This document shows, one piece after another, positions 9,378 through 18,707 of a DNA stretch of 33,293 bases. A program made the translations under genes and the position numbers. Below the pieces are notes generated by a model that saw only the letters and a program-made list of their open reading frames with translations, did no database searches and was not told the origin of the DNA. This stretch comes from an uncultured Clostridia bacterium (GTDB taxonomy: Bacteria > Bacillota > Clostridia > UBA1381 > CAJOGA01). The stretch's first letter is position 1. Each line of letters opens with the position of its first letter. The DNA lies in assembly GCA_905233855.1 (NCBI GenBank), contig CAJOGA010000009.1, positions 1-33,293 of the forward strand. Reading direction: 5' to 3'.

Positions 9378-10169
9378 TTGAATATATTGGAAGTAAATAA
9401 TATACACAAAAGCTTTGGTAAGACAGAAGTGTTAAAGGGTGTGAGTTTTTCCATGGAGGAGGGCGAGGTTGTATCGCTTATAGGCTCGTCCGGCAGTGGA
9501 AAAACAACTCTCCTGCGATGCATAAACTTTTTGGAAAGAGCCGATAAAGGGCAAATTCTGCTCGACGGTGAATTGTTGTTCGACGCCGACAGCGACGGCA
9601 AGTTAAAATCTGATGAGATACGCAAAAAGCAACTGAATTTCGGTCTTGTATTCCAGGATTTTAACCTGTTTCCGCAATATAATGTCATAGACAACGTCAT
9701 GCTTGCACCAAAACTGCTGGCAAAGCAAAATCCTGCCTTTAAGCAAAACAAAAAGCAGATATACGACGCCATACTCAAAAACGCACAGGATATTCTTGCA
9801 AGAGTGGGGCTCAGTGAAAAGGCTCAAAACTATCCGTGTCAGCTTTCGGGCGGTCAGAAGCAAAGAGTTTCTATCGCAAGGGCACTGGCGTTGAAGCCGC
9901 GTGTGCTATTCTTTGACGAACCAACCTCCGCTTTAGACCCTGAACTCACAGGTGAAATCTTGAAGGTTATCCGTTCGCTTGCGGCACAAAAGGTAACAAT
10001 GGTTATCGTAACGCATGAGATAGACTTTGCCGAAGGCGTTAGCGACAAAATAGTGTTTATGGCAGATGGACGTGTGCTTGAAGAAGGTTCGCCGGAGGAC
10101 GTTATACATAATCCTAAAAACACCCGCACAAAGGCTTTCTTAAGCGGGTTAAAAGACCATACAAATTAA
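9378..10169 (+). CDS. Amino acid ABC transporter ATP-binding protein (GlnQ/HisP type)
   Basis: 263 aa; Walker A GSSGSGKTTLLRC, Q-loop FQDFNLFPQ, signature LSGGQKQRVSIARAL, Walker B VLFFDEPTSALDP; TTG start preceded by AGAGGTG. Confidence 0.96.
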   Translation: MNILEVNNIHKSFGKTEVLKGVSFSMEEGEVVSLIGSSGSGKTTLLRCINFLERADKGQILLDGELLFDADSDGKLKSDEIRKKQLNFGLVFQDFNLFPQYNVIDNVMLAPKLLAKQNPAFKQNKKQIYDAILKNAQDILARVGLSEKAQNYPCQLSGGQKQRVSIARALALKPRVLFFDEPTSALDPELTGEILKVIRSLAAQKVTMVIVTHEIDFAEGVSDKIVFMADGRVLEEGSPEDVIHNPKNTRTKAFLSGLKDHTN

Positions 10170-10184
10170 GAATTAACACATATT

Positions 10185-10240
10185 AAAAAGGGTTGCGGTA
10201 AAATGATCTGTAAAAATCATTTTGTTGCAACCCTTTTTAT
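10185..10240. terminator. Bidirectional Rho-independent terminator between convergent ABC and rnf operons
   Basis: Outer stem AAAAAGGGTTGC/GCAACCCTTTTT with a second inner stem AAAATGAT/ATCATTTT; U-tract on both strands; lies between convergent stops at 10169 and 10251. Confidence 0.8.
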
Positions 10241-10250
10241 TCTGTCTTTT

Positions 10251-11045
10251 TTAACCTATCTGATGTATTACCTTTCTCGGACATTTCTCTGCACATGCAC
10301 CGCAATTTGTGCATTTTTCGGCATCAATAACCGCAAGGTTATTTTCCAAAGCAATGGCATCGTGTTCACATGTTTTCTTGCATATTCCGCAGCCGATACA
10401 GCCTGTCGCACAATATGTCCGCACAGCCGCACCTTTGTCGTGATTATTGCACAGCACTGCCTTTGCCTCTTTCTTAGGCACCAACGCTATAACCTTTTTT
10501 GGACAGACAGCAACGCACACGCCGCATCCGACGCATTTCTCGCGGTCAACTTCAGCCACGCCGTCTTTTATTGCTATTGCATCAAAGCGGCAATGACTTA
10601 CACATGTGCCGTAACCGGCACAACCCGATATACAATCCTTCTCTCCGCCGCCCAAACGTGTTAACGCTCTGCAATCACGTATGCCGTCATATTCGTATTT
10701 ACGTGATATTTTATCGCACGTGCCGCTGCAAAGCACAACGGCAACCTTTTTAAGCGACTGTGTGCCGGCGTCTACATTCATTATTTTTGCAATTTTATCG
10801 ATTTGTTCCTTCTTTGCCACAGAACATGTGTCTATAGCAGCAGTTCCGTCAGCTATCGCCGCAGCCAACGCACTGCAGCCCGGATATCCGCATCCGCCGC
10901 AGTTGGCTCCGGGCAACAGAGCCGTTATCTCTTCAACTCTTTCATCGGTTTCTACCTTAAAAATCCCCGAAGCAAATGCCAGCAACAGACCAAACAAAAG
11001 TCCCAAACTGCCAAGCACAGCAAAACTGTATAAAATGCTATTCAT
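10251..11045 (-). CDS. rnfB: Electron transport complex subunit RnfB
   Basis: 264 aa; N-terminal CGGCGYPGC cluster motif and multiple CxxCxxCxxxC ferredoxin motifs (CVGCGVCVAVC, CIGCGICKKTC, CTNCGACAEKC). Confidence 0.96.
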   Translation of the reverse strand: MNSILYSFAVLGSLGLLFGLLLAFASGIFKVETDERVEEITALLPGANCGGCGYPGCSALAAAIADGTAAIDTCSVAKKEQIDKIAKIMNVDAGTQSLKKVAVVLCSGTCDKISRKYEYDGIRDCRALTRLGGGEKDCISGCAGYGTCVSHCRFDAIAIKDGVAEVDREKCVGCGVCVAVCPKKVIALVPKKEAKAVLCNNHDKGAAVRTYCATGCIGCGICKKTCEHDAIALENNLAVIDAEKCTNCGACAEKCPRKVIHQIG

Positions 11046-11065
11046 ATTTCAAAAACTCCTTATGC

Positions 11066-11650
11066 CTATGATATTGAAAATCCCGAAAAGCCCATAAACG
11101 CAAGTGCTATAAGTCCCGCTGTTATCAATGCAATAGGAAAGCCTCGGAAAGGAGCGGGAACTTTAGATTCGTCTATAAACTCACGCACGCCGGAGAACAA
11201 CACTATCGCAAGTGTGAAGCCTATTGCCGCAAAAAATCCGAACAGCGTTGAATACAACAGGTTATAGCCTTCCTGTGTAGCCAAAATCGCTACACCAAGC
11301 ACGGCACAGTTTGTTGTTATAAGCGGAAGATATATTCCCAACGCACTGTACAGTGCCGGACTGGTCTTTTGCAACACAAGCTCAACCAACTGCACCAATG
11401 CTGATATTACAAGTATAAAAGCTATCGTTTGCAGATACTCTATATGAAACGGAACCAGCAGATACTGCTGTACCAGATACGTAATAAACGATGCCACCGT
11501 CATTACAAAGGTTACCGCCATGCCCATACCCAAAGCGGTTTTCGTGCTTTTGGAAACACCCAAAAACGGACATATACCCAAAAATCTTACCAACACAAAG
11601 TTATTTATTAAAACAGCCCCAAGTGCTATAACAAGTATGTCTTTAAGCAT
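11066..11650 (-). CDS. rnfA: Electron transport complex subunit RnfA
   Basis: 194 aa integral membrane protein; [21 protein letters not shown] and [13 protein letters not shown] motifs; position between rnfE and rnfB. Confidence 0.96.
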   Translation of the reverse strand: MLKDILVIALGAVLINNFVLVRFLGICPFLGVSKSTKTALGMGMAVTFVMTVASFITYLVQQYLLVPFHIEYLQTIAFILVISALVQLVELVLQKTSPALYSALGIYLPLITTNCAVLGVAILATQEGYNLLYSTLFGFFAAIGFTLAIVLFSGVREFIDESKVPAPFRGFPIALITAGLIALAFMGFSGFSIS

Positions 11651-12260
11651 TGTCCTTCCCCGCCTTTCTTCTGTTTCTTACCGCCGTAACGGTTGCAATC
11701 GTTATACCCAGCACAAAAAATCCGCCCGGAGGAAGTATCATTACAACCGCCGGATTTTCAGAAAGGAACGGAATCGCAAAACCGAATATTGAGCCGCTGC
11801 CCAATATCTCACGCACACAGCCCAAAATCGTCAACGCACACGTGAATCCAAGCCCCATTCCCAAACCGTCGACAGCAGAACGTCCCACGCTGTTTTTAGA
11901 GGCAAACGCCTCTGCTCTGCCGAGTATTATACAGTTTACCACTATGAGCGGAATAAACAAACCCAAAGCATTGTCCAGCACAGGTATGTACGCCTTAAGA
12001 AGCATCTGCACAAGCGTTACAAATGTTGCTATTATTACAACAAACGACGCTATTCTTATTTTTGAAGGTATAACCTTACGCAAAAGCGATATAAACACGT
12101 TCGACGCAGTAAGCACCACCGTAACGGATAATCCCATACCGATAGCGTTTATCGCCGAGGTTGTAACCGCCAATGTAGGACACATGCCCAAAAGCTGAAC
12201 AAATGTAGGGTTTTCATTTATAAGACCGTTGGTGAAATCTTTTATAACTGTTTTATTCAT
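11643..12260 (-). CDS. rnfE: Electron transport complex subunit RnfE
   Basis: Start placed at [36 protein letters not shown] (ATG at 12260) rather than the longer ORF at 12353, which runs into rnfG; RnfA/E paralog with [14 protein letters not shown]. Confidence 0.94.
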   Translation of the reverse strand: MNKTVIKDFTNGLINENPTFVQLLGMCPTLAVTTSAINAIGMGLSVTVVLTASNVFISLLRKVIPSKIRIASFVVIIATFVTLVQMLLKAYIPVLDNALGLFIPLIVVNCIILGRAEAFASKNSVGRSAVDGLGMGLGFTCALTILGCVREILGSGSIFGFAIPFLSENPAVVMILPPGGFFVLGITIATVTAVRNRRKAGKDNA

Positions 12261-12876
12261 TTTCAGGCTCATCTCCTTCTTCTGAAATAGCTTTGACAAT
12301 CTCAAGCGATTTGTTAACTCCCTCTGCCACAGCTCTTGACGACATTGTCGCACCCGTTATCGCCTGAACTTCATTGTCGGCGGACGCAGGCCGTTTCACA
12401 ATGACAACACTGCTTTTGCCCGCAAAACGCGCCTTAAACCAATCGGTTGTTATGTTGCCGCCCAAACCCGGCGTCTCGCTGTGCGAAGGCGGAATGTCTA
12501 TTGCGGAAACGGTAAGGTCTTTGTTTATTCCTATAACAAGCGATATGCCCGGCTTGTATCCGTTAACCACAGTTGTTACGCACCAACCCACAACATTACC
12601 GTCGCCGTCTTTGGCCTCATATACATCGGTGTTCTTGCCGACATCGGAAAAAACCTCCGCATCGGGAACGACGCCATCCTCAAACATCTTTTGAAAATCT
12701 GAAGCCTCCGGCATTGTTACTTTAAGCGATTTTTCAAGAGCGGCTTTGTTGTTTTCGTCTATCTTTGTCTCTGTTATGCTGTTCGCAAAGCCAAGCACAA
12801 CCGCCGCCAACGAACATATAAGAAACAACGTTACGGATAAGGTGATTATTTCTTTTAAGTTAAATTTATCTTTCAT
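12253..12876 (-). CDS. rnfG: Electron transport complex subunit RnfG (covalent FMN-binding)
   Basis: Start placed at MKDKFNLKEI (ATG at 12876); FMN-attachment motif AITGATMSSRAV; single N-terminal TM. Confidence 0.94.
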   Translation of the reverse strand: MKDKFNLKEIITLSVTLFLICSLAAVVLGFANSITETKIDENNKAALEKSLKVTMPEASDFQKMFEDGVVPDAEVFSDVGKNTDVYEAKDGDGNVVGWCVTTVVNGYKPGISLVIGINKDLTVSAIDIPPSHSETPGLGGNITTDWFKARFAGKSSVVIVKRPASADNEVQAITGATMSSRAVAEGVNKSLEIVKAISEEGDEPENE

Positions 12877-12889
12877 AATCTCCGCTCCT

Positions 12890-13870
12890 TTACTGTTTTT
12901 GTTCGGCTTTTTTACGTGCACCGAATTTTTTTGGTATCATATATTTGTCTATAAAAGGAACGCATATGTTCATAAGCAAAACGGCGTAGGTGAAGCCTTC
13001 CGGATAACCGCCAAAACGTCTTATAAGGAAGGTCAGCAACGCACAGCCTGCCGCAAACACATATCTGCCCTTGTCGGTGGACGGGCTTGTGGTATAGTCT
13101 GTTATCATGAACACAGAACCGAACAAAACCGTACCCGTAAGCAGTGAATACAAAGTAAATTCAAGGCTGAACGGTGTCTTGCCGAAAAGATATGTTAAAG
13201 CGGCAAACACAACAAGATATGTAACCGTGGATTTATAGCTTATAACCCCGCGTATGAGCAAATACACAAAACCCACAAGTATCATAATGCCGGACACTTC
13301 ACCGATACATCCGGCTTTAATTCCCATAAATGCCTCCGTTATGCTCGGCATTATACCTTCAGCCGCAGTACCCTTTAAAATGGCAAGCGGAGTTGCGGAT
13401 GTGATAGCGTCGGGGCCTGACATAAACGGAGTTGCGTACGACGCCGTCATAGGTGCCGACCATGCCGCAACCATAAACGCTCTTGCCGCAAGAGCCGGGT
13501 TTACAAAATTACAGCCTATACCGCCAAACAGCTGTTTAACAATGACTATTGCAAACAAATCACCGATTATAACCATAAACAAAGGTATGGTAGGCGGCAA
13601 GGCAAGTGCCAGCAGCACGCCCGTAACGGCGGCACTCAAGTCGCCGGTGGTTATTTTTTGTTTGGTTATTTTCTGATAAGCCCATTCAAAAAACATAGCG
13701 GCCGCCGCAGACGTCAGTACAACCGCCAACGCACGTATACCGAACAGGAACGTGCCGACGATTACGCACGGCATAAGTGCGATAAGAACGTCCGCCATTA
13801 TGCGTGATGTTGTCTCGTTTGTTGCTATGTGAGGAGATGAAGAAACTCTGAATATTGTATTTTCCGACAT
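12890..13870 (-). CDS. rnfD: Electron transport complex subunit RnfD
   Basis: 326 aa membrane protein; FMN-attachment-type motif DAITSATPLAIL, NFVNPALAARAFM, FMITDYTTSPSTDKGR. Confidence 0.95.
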   Translation of the reverse strand: MSENTIFRVSSSPHIATNETTSRIMADVLIALMPCVIVGTFLFGIRALAVVLTSAAAAMFFEWAYQKITKQKITTGDLSAAVTGVLLALALPPTIPLFMVIIGDLFAIVIVKQLFGGIGCNFVNPALAARAFMVAAWSAPMTASYATPFMSGPDAITSATPLAILKGTAAEGIMPSITEAFMGIKAGCIGEVSGIMILVGFVYLLIRGVISYKSTVTYLVVFAALTYLFGKTPFSLEFTLYSLLTGTVLFGSVFMITDYTTSPSTDKGRYVFAAGCALLTFLIRRFGGYPEGFTYAVLLMNICVPFIDKYMIPKKFGARKKAEQKQ

Positions 13871-15204
13871 TATTTTTGACCTCCCCGTCTTTTATTTTCC
13901 GTTATTTGTGCTTTGCCCATTCTTATATACTGCAAAGGATGCTGTCTGCTCGGACAGACATATGAACATAAACCGCATTCCAGGCAGTCCATGATATTGT
14001 AACGTTCACATTCTTCGTAATTTTCCGCCAACACATTCTTCTTCAAAAACAGCGGAGCAAGACGCATAGGACATGCCGACACACATCTTGAACAACGTAT
14101 GCAGTTGCCTGTAGTATCAAAAAGCGACACATCTGTTGTAAGACACAACAGTGCCGACGTTCCTTTTACTACCGGTGTATCAAGATTGTGCTGTGCCATA
14201 CCCATCATAGGCCCGCCCATTATAATCTTTTTAGGCTCTTGTGAAAAGCCGCCGGCATTTTCTATCAACTCTTTAAACGGCACGCCGATAGGCACCGAAA
14301 CATTCTTTGGCGTAGATATGGCGTCGCCCGATATGGTAACTATTCTGCGTATAAGAGGCATACCGGTTTTAAGCTTGCGTGTTATTGCGGCACAGGTGTC
14401 TATATTTACAACTATCGCACCCACGTCTGCCGGCAATCCGCCCGACGGAACGCTGCGTTTTGTTATTGCCTTTATAAGATGCTTCTCCGAGCCTTGCGGA
14501 TACTTTGTCTTAAGCGGAACAATGTTTATCTGTTTATATTCATCTGCGTCTATATGCTTGCGGAGGGTTTCAATGGCATCCTGCTTGTTTGCCTCGATGC
14601 CAATATAACCGCTTTTCAGGCCAAGAATATACATAAGTGTTTTTAAACCGTATATTATATCGTCAGGCGTTTCAAGCATAACTCTGTGATCGGACGTCAG
14701 ATACGGCTCACACTCCGCACCGTTTACTATAACATAATCTATCTTTTTATCCGGCGGAGGAGACAGTTTTACATGGGTTGGAAATCCTGCTCCGCCCATG
14801 CCTACAATTCCGGCATCGCGTATGATTTTAATAAGCTGATCATGGGTATAATTAAAATAGTCATCCATCGGCTGTACGCTTGGGTCAACAGCGTCCTGAT
14901 GGTCGTTCTCAATCACGATCGACTGCATCTTTACGCCTGACGGATGCGGGTAAAGACCTATATCCTTAACAGTTCCCGAAACAGATGCATGGATAGGTGC
15001 GGATATAAATGCATCGCTGTCGGCTATAAGCTGACCTATCTTCACGCTGTCGCCCACACTGACAACCGGCGACAGCATAACCCCCACATGCTGTTGCAGC
15101 GGATAGTATAACAAATCACCTGCAGACATAGTCTGTATAGGGAGCTTATTTGTGTAAGCTTTGCTATCTGTAATGTGCATGCCACCTTTGAAAGTATGCA
15201 TCAT
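13870..15204 (-). CDS. rnfC: Electron transport complex subunit RnfC
   Basis: 444 aa; GMGGAGFPTHVK motif, two 4Fe-4S motifs CIRCSRCVSACP and CLECGLCSYVCP; stop/start adjacency with rnfD. Confidence 0.96.
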   Translation of the reverse strand: MMHTFKGGMHITDSKAYTNKLPIQTMSAGDLLYYPLQQHVGVMLSPVVSVGDSVKIGQLIADSDAFISAPIHASVSGTVKDIGLYPHPSGVKMQSIVIENDHQDAVDPSVQPMDDYFNYTHDQLIKIIRDAGIVGMGGAGFPTHVKLSPPPDKKIDYVIVNGAECEPYLTSDHRVMLETPDDIIYGLKTLMYILGLKSGYIGIEANKQDAIETLRKHIDADEYKQINIVPLKTKYPQGSEKHLIKAITKRSVPSGGLPADVGAIVVNIDTCAAITRKLKTGMPLIRRIVTISGDAISTPKNVSVPIGVPFKELIENAGGFSQEPKKIIMGGPMMGMAQHNLDTPVVKGTSALLCLTTDVSLFDTTGNCIRCSRCVSACPMRLAPLFLKKNVLAENYEECERYNIMDCLECGLCSYVCPSRQHPLQYIRMGKAQITENKRRGGQK

Positions 15205-15378
15205 AACATCAATCCCTTCTGAAATACTCTGTTAAATAACATTTTATGCAAGACTGCACAAATCCTATTATAACTTTTATATTATATAATAAAGACTTCA
15301 AGAAAACAATAGTTTTTCTTGAAAGCGTGCAATGTTTTAAGATGTTTACACAAAATAGAGTTGTGCGGCAAAAAAAAC

Positions 15379-15406
15379 TTGATTTTTTACTGATGTATGG
15401 TATAAT
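15379..15406 (+). promoter_or_regulatory. Candidate sigma-A promoter for the downstream lipoprotein gene
   Basis: TTGATT (15379-15384), 16-nt spacer, TGG-TATAAT (15401-15406), i.e. extended -10. Confidence 0.55.
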
Positions 15407-15522
15407 AGTCGAAGAATATTTTGTAAATGAAAATGGTATATTCACTCATGTTGAAGGAAAAATATCTTCAGCATAACGAAGGCATATCAAATAACAACTA
15501 TTAAACAGGAGGATTTTTTCAC

Positions 15523-16119
15523 ATGAAAAAAATAACCAAACTATTGATATTCACTCTTATTGCAGTAATGCTTGCAAGTTGCGGCTCATATTCCACACCG
15601 GAAAAAACCGTTGACTCACTCATTGATGACATTCAGGAATTAAACCTGACCAAAGCTCAAAAGCATGCAACAAACCCTGAAATGGTTTCTATTGCCGTTG
15701 ACATGAAAGATAAAGATTTAAACGCTTATATGACAAACATTTTGTCAGCTTTTGATTTTGTTGACGTTGAAATAACTTCCGCTACCGATACCGACGCAAT
15801 AGCAACGCTTAAAGTTTCTCAGCCTGATATGGGTAAACTCACATTGGCATCGCTTGAATATGTTATCTCCGAAGAAGGTTTTGACGCAAACAAGTTCAAC
15901 GATGAAGACGCCGATGAAGACGAAAAAGATGCAGACAGATTATCCACGCAAAAGAAAATGTATAAATTCATCAGCGACAGTATAACAAGCAAAGATTATG
16001 AAACAATTGAAGCCGAATACACCTTGCCTGTTGTTAAAAGCGGCAACAAATGGCTGATTGACTTTAATCAGAACTTTTTATCGGAAATACTCACCAAAAC
16101 CGATTTGAGTTTAGATTAA
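15523..16119 (+). CDS. Small secreted lipoprotein of unknown function (DUF4878/DUF5105-like topology)
   Basis: 198 aa; signal peptide with lipobox MLASC; RBS AGGAGG; C-terminal NTF2-like pattern (EAEYTLPVVKSGNKWLIDF). Family assignment tentative. Confidence 0.75.
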   Translation: MKKITKLLIFTLIAVMLASCGSYSTPEKTVDSLIDDIQELNLTKAQKHATNPEMVSIAVDMKDKDLNAYMTNILSAFDFVDVEITSATDTDAIATLKVSQPDMGKLTLASLEYVISEEGFDANKFNDEDADEDEKDADRLSTQKKMYKFISDSITSKDYETIEAEYTLPVVKSGNKWLIDFNQNFLSEILTKTDLSLD

Positions 16120-16140
16120 AAAATAAAATATTTGCTTTTA

Positions 16141-16180
16141 GCCGCACTGTTCGGGTGCCAATCCGGACGGTGCGGTTTCT
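16141..16180 (+). terminator. Rho-independent terminator after the lipoprotein gene
   Basis: CCGCACTGTTCGG (16142-16154)/CCGGACGGTGCGG (16163-16175), 13-bp stem with two G-U pairs, followed by TTTCTTG. Confidence 0.65.
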
Positions 16181-16241
16181 TGTATGATAGACAATAATAA
16201 CCTTTAACCGTTCGCCATATATGCATATGTAAAAATTTTTT

Positions 16242-16262
16242 ACTGTATAATAATTATACAGT
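16242..16262. promoter_or_regulatory. Perfect inverted repeat overlapping a TATAAT-like -10, candidate operator for the symporter gene
   Basis: ACTGTATAA-TAA-TTATACAGT (9-bp arms); contains TATAAT; located about 50 bp upstream of the 16314 start codon. Confidence 0.5.
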
Positions 16263-16313
16263 TCGGACAGAATAAAACCGTATGATTACATTGAAAAGGC
16301 TGGTATTACTTTT

Positions 16314-17675
16314 ATGTCAGATTTTTTTACTGCAGCTGTCGAACAGCTTAATCTGTTCCTTTGGGGACCCGTCATGATAGCTTTAATGGTTGGTGTCGGG
16401 GTGTATTTTACGCTGTTTACACGCTTTTTTCAAATTACTCACTTTAAAACCGTACTTAAAAATACCATAGGCAGTTTGTTTTCAAAAAGCAATAAAAACA
16501 AACCTGAAACAAAATCGTCAATAACTCCGTTTCAGGCTGTGTCTACCGCATTGGCAGGCACGGTCGGCACAGGAAATATAGCCGGTGTCGCAACGGCACT
16601 GACCGCAGGCGGTCCCGGTGCTATAGTGTGGATGTGCATAAGTGCGTTTTTCGGCATGATGACAAAATATGCAGAGGTTGTGTTGGCGGTTAAATACCGT
16701 AACGTAAATCAACACGGCGAATACAGCGGCGGACCTATGTATTATATAGAAAACGGATTAAAGCTTAAACCTATGGCAATAATTTTTGCATTGCTTTGCA
16801 TTATGTCCTCTTTCGGAATAGGTAACATTACTCAGTCAAACTCCATTTCCGATGTGATAAACACCGTATTTAATATTCCGCATTGGCTTTGCGGACTTCT
16901 TCTTGCTACGCTTTGCGGCGTGGTATTGATAGGCGGCGTTAACAGAATATCCAAAGTTTCGGAGATAATTGTGCCGTTCATGGCCGTGTTTTATGTGTTG
17001 GGGGCGATTGTGTTTTTGTGTATAAACGCAGGACAGATACCGTCAACCCTTAAGCTTATATTCAGCTCGGCATTTAATTTAAAATCCGCTGCAGGCGGCG
17101 TTGCCGGATACACTGTCCGTCAGGCGTTACAATACGGCGTCGCACGCGGTGTGTTCACAAATGAGGCAGGCATGGGCTCGGCACCTATCGCCCATGCTTC
17201 GGCAGACACAAACGACCCTGTAAGCCAGGGTATGTGGGGAATTTTTGAAGTGTTTTTGGACACCATAGTAATATGCACCCTTACAACATTGGTGATACTT
17301 ACCGCAAAAGGCGGCACGCTTTGGAATTCCGGTCTGGACGGAGCACAGCTTACAACAGCCGCATTTTCGTCAGTATTCGGCAGCTTCGGCGCGGTATTTA
17401 TTGCTATATCGATTCTGTTTTTTGCATTTGCCACAATTTTAGGCTGGGCGTTTTACGGGCAGAAGGCTCTTGATTATATTTCGGGAGGCAACGAAAATCT
17501 GATACTTGCATATAAAATATTTTATATACTTTTAATTTTCGCCGGAGCAATGATTAACATAAAATTCGTCTGGAGCATCGCCGATGCTTTAAACGGATTA
17601 ATGGCGATACCTAATCTTATTGCAATTTTGTTCCTGAGCGGCGTTGTGTTTAAGCTGACAAAGGAGCATAAATAA
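16314..17675 (+). CDS. AGCS family sodium:alanine/glycine symporter
   Basis: 453 aa; GTVGTGNIAGVATALTAGGPGAIVWMCISAFFGMMTKYAEVVLAVKYR and GVARGVFTNEAGMGSAPIAHA are characteristic of this family. Confidence 0.96.
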   Translation: MSDFFTAAVEQLNLFLWGPVMIALMVGVGVYFTLFTRFFQITHFKTVLKNTIGSLFSKSNKNKPETKSSITPFQAVSTALAGTVGTGNIAGVATALTAGGPGAIVWMCISAFFGMMTKYAEVVLAVKYRNVNQHGEYSGGPMYYIENGLKLKPMAIIFALLCIMSSFGIGNITQSNSISDVINTVFNIPHWLCGLLLATLCGVVLIGGVNRISKVSEIIVPFMAVFYVLGAIVFLCINAGQIPSTLKLIFSSAFNLKSAAGGVAGYTVRQALQYGVARGVFTNEAGMGSAPIAHASADTNDPVSQGMWGIFEVFLDTIVICTLTTLVILTAKGGTLWNSGLDGAQLTTAAFSSVFGSFGAVFIAISILFFAFATILGWAFYGQKALDYISGGNENLILAYKIFYILLIFAGAMINIKFVWSIADALNGLMAIPNLIAILFLSGVVFKLTKEHK

Positions 17676-17724
17676 AAAACGTTTTCCGGACGGTGTGTAT
17701 CTTACGCACAAGGGGGTAAAGGCA

Positions 17725-17753
17725 TTGACAAAATGTGCAAAACAACATATAAT
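17725..17753 (+). promoter_or_regulatory. Consensus sigma-A promoter upstream of the pyridoxal kinase gene
   Basis: Exact TTGACA (17725-17730), 17-bp spacer, exact TATAAT (17748-17753). Confidence 0.8.
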
Positions 17754-17790
17754 TTAGTAAAGTTAACCATTTAAGGAAGTGGGTATTTAT

Positions 17791-18660
17791 ATGATACAAA
17801 CAACCCCGCCCAAAGTTGCGGCGGTTCATGATTTGTCGGGCTTTGGCAGATGCTCGCTTTCTGTCATAATTCCGGTGCTGTCGTCTATGGGAGTTCAGGT
17901 TTGCCCCGTACCGACAGCTGTTTTGTCAACACACACAGGAGGATTTGAAAACTACTCATTTGTGGATCTTACCGATCACCTTACTCAATATCTCAATCAT
18001 TGGTGTGAGCTGGACATAGACTTTGACTGTTTCTACAGCGGCTTTTTCGGATCCGTTAAACAGATGGATATAATGGCAGATTATATACAACGCTTGAAAA
18101 AGAAAGGGACGCTTATAGTTATAGACCCTGTGTTTGCAGATGAAGGCGAGCTTTATTCAACCTTCACAAACGACATAATCTCTAACATGAAAAACTACAT
18201 ATCCTTTGCCGACATAATAACTCCCAACATGACTGAGGCATGTTTTTTGCTGGACGAGGAGTTTAAGCCGTGTTACAGTGCTTCCGAACTGCGTTCTATG
18301 CTGAAACGTCTGACTGACATGGGCCCCGGCATTGCCGTCATAACAAGCGTGAGTCTGGACGACGGCAACTGCGGCGTTGTTGCGTACGACAAAATGAACG
18401 ACAGATATTGGAATGTGTGGTGCGAATACATGCCGGCAGAATATCCCGGCACAGGCGATATATTCTGTTCGGTGATGATAGGTGCGTTATTGTCGGGCGA
18501 CAGCCTGCCTATGGCTTTGGACAGAGCGGTGGGATTTGTCAGCCTTGCAATAAAAACAACCTTCGGCTATACAGGTCCGCTCCGCGACGGTGTGTTTATA
18601 GAAAAAATACTGCACACCCTGTCGGAATCGCCGTCATCATTTAACTACAGCGTATTTTAA
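17791..18660 (+). CDS. Pyridoxal/pyridoxamine kinase
   Basis: 289 aa from ATG 17791 (RBS AAGGAAGTG); HDLSGFGRCSLSVIIPVLSSMGVQVCPVPTAVLSTHTG and YPGTGDIFCSVMIGALLSG typical of PdxY/PdxK-type ribokinase-fold enzymes. Confidence 0.9.
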   Translation: MIQTTPPKVAAVHDLSGFGRCSLSVIIPVLSSMGVQVCPVPTAVLSTHTGGFENYSFVDLTDHLTQYLNHWCELDIDFDCFYSGFFGSVKQMDIMADYIQRLKKKGTLIVIDPVFADEGELYSTFTNDIISNMKNYISFADIITPNMTEACFLLDEEFKPCYSASELRSMLKRLTDMGPGIAVITSVSLDDGNCGVVAYDKMNDRYWNVWCEYMPAEYPGTGDIFCSVMIGALLSGDSLPMALDRAVGFVSLAIKTTFGYTGPLRDGVFIEKILHTLSESPSSFNYSVF

Positions 18661-18707
18661 ACACATCATATTTTAATGCATCGTACTATAATTAAGGAGA
18701 AAACAAT

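Noticed and set aside
9302-9778. 158-aa minus-strand ORF
   Set aside because: Antisense to the clearly coding ABC ATPase gene; composition typical of shadow ORFs.
11650-12198. 182-aa plus-strand ORF
   Set aside because: Antisense to rnfE; no independent coding evidence.
11643-12353. Longer 236-aa version of RnfE starting at 12353
   Set aside because: The first ~31 residues (MRQCRQELWQRELTNRLRLSKLFQKKEMSLK) overlap the rnfG coding region out of frame; MNKTVIKDF at 12260 is the canonical RnfE start.
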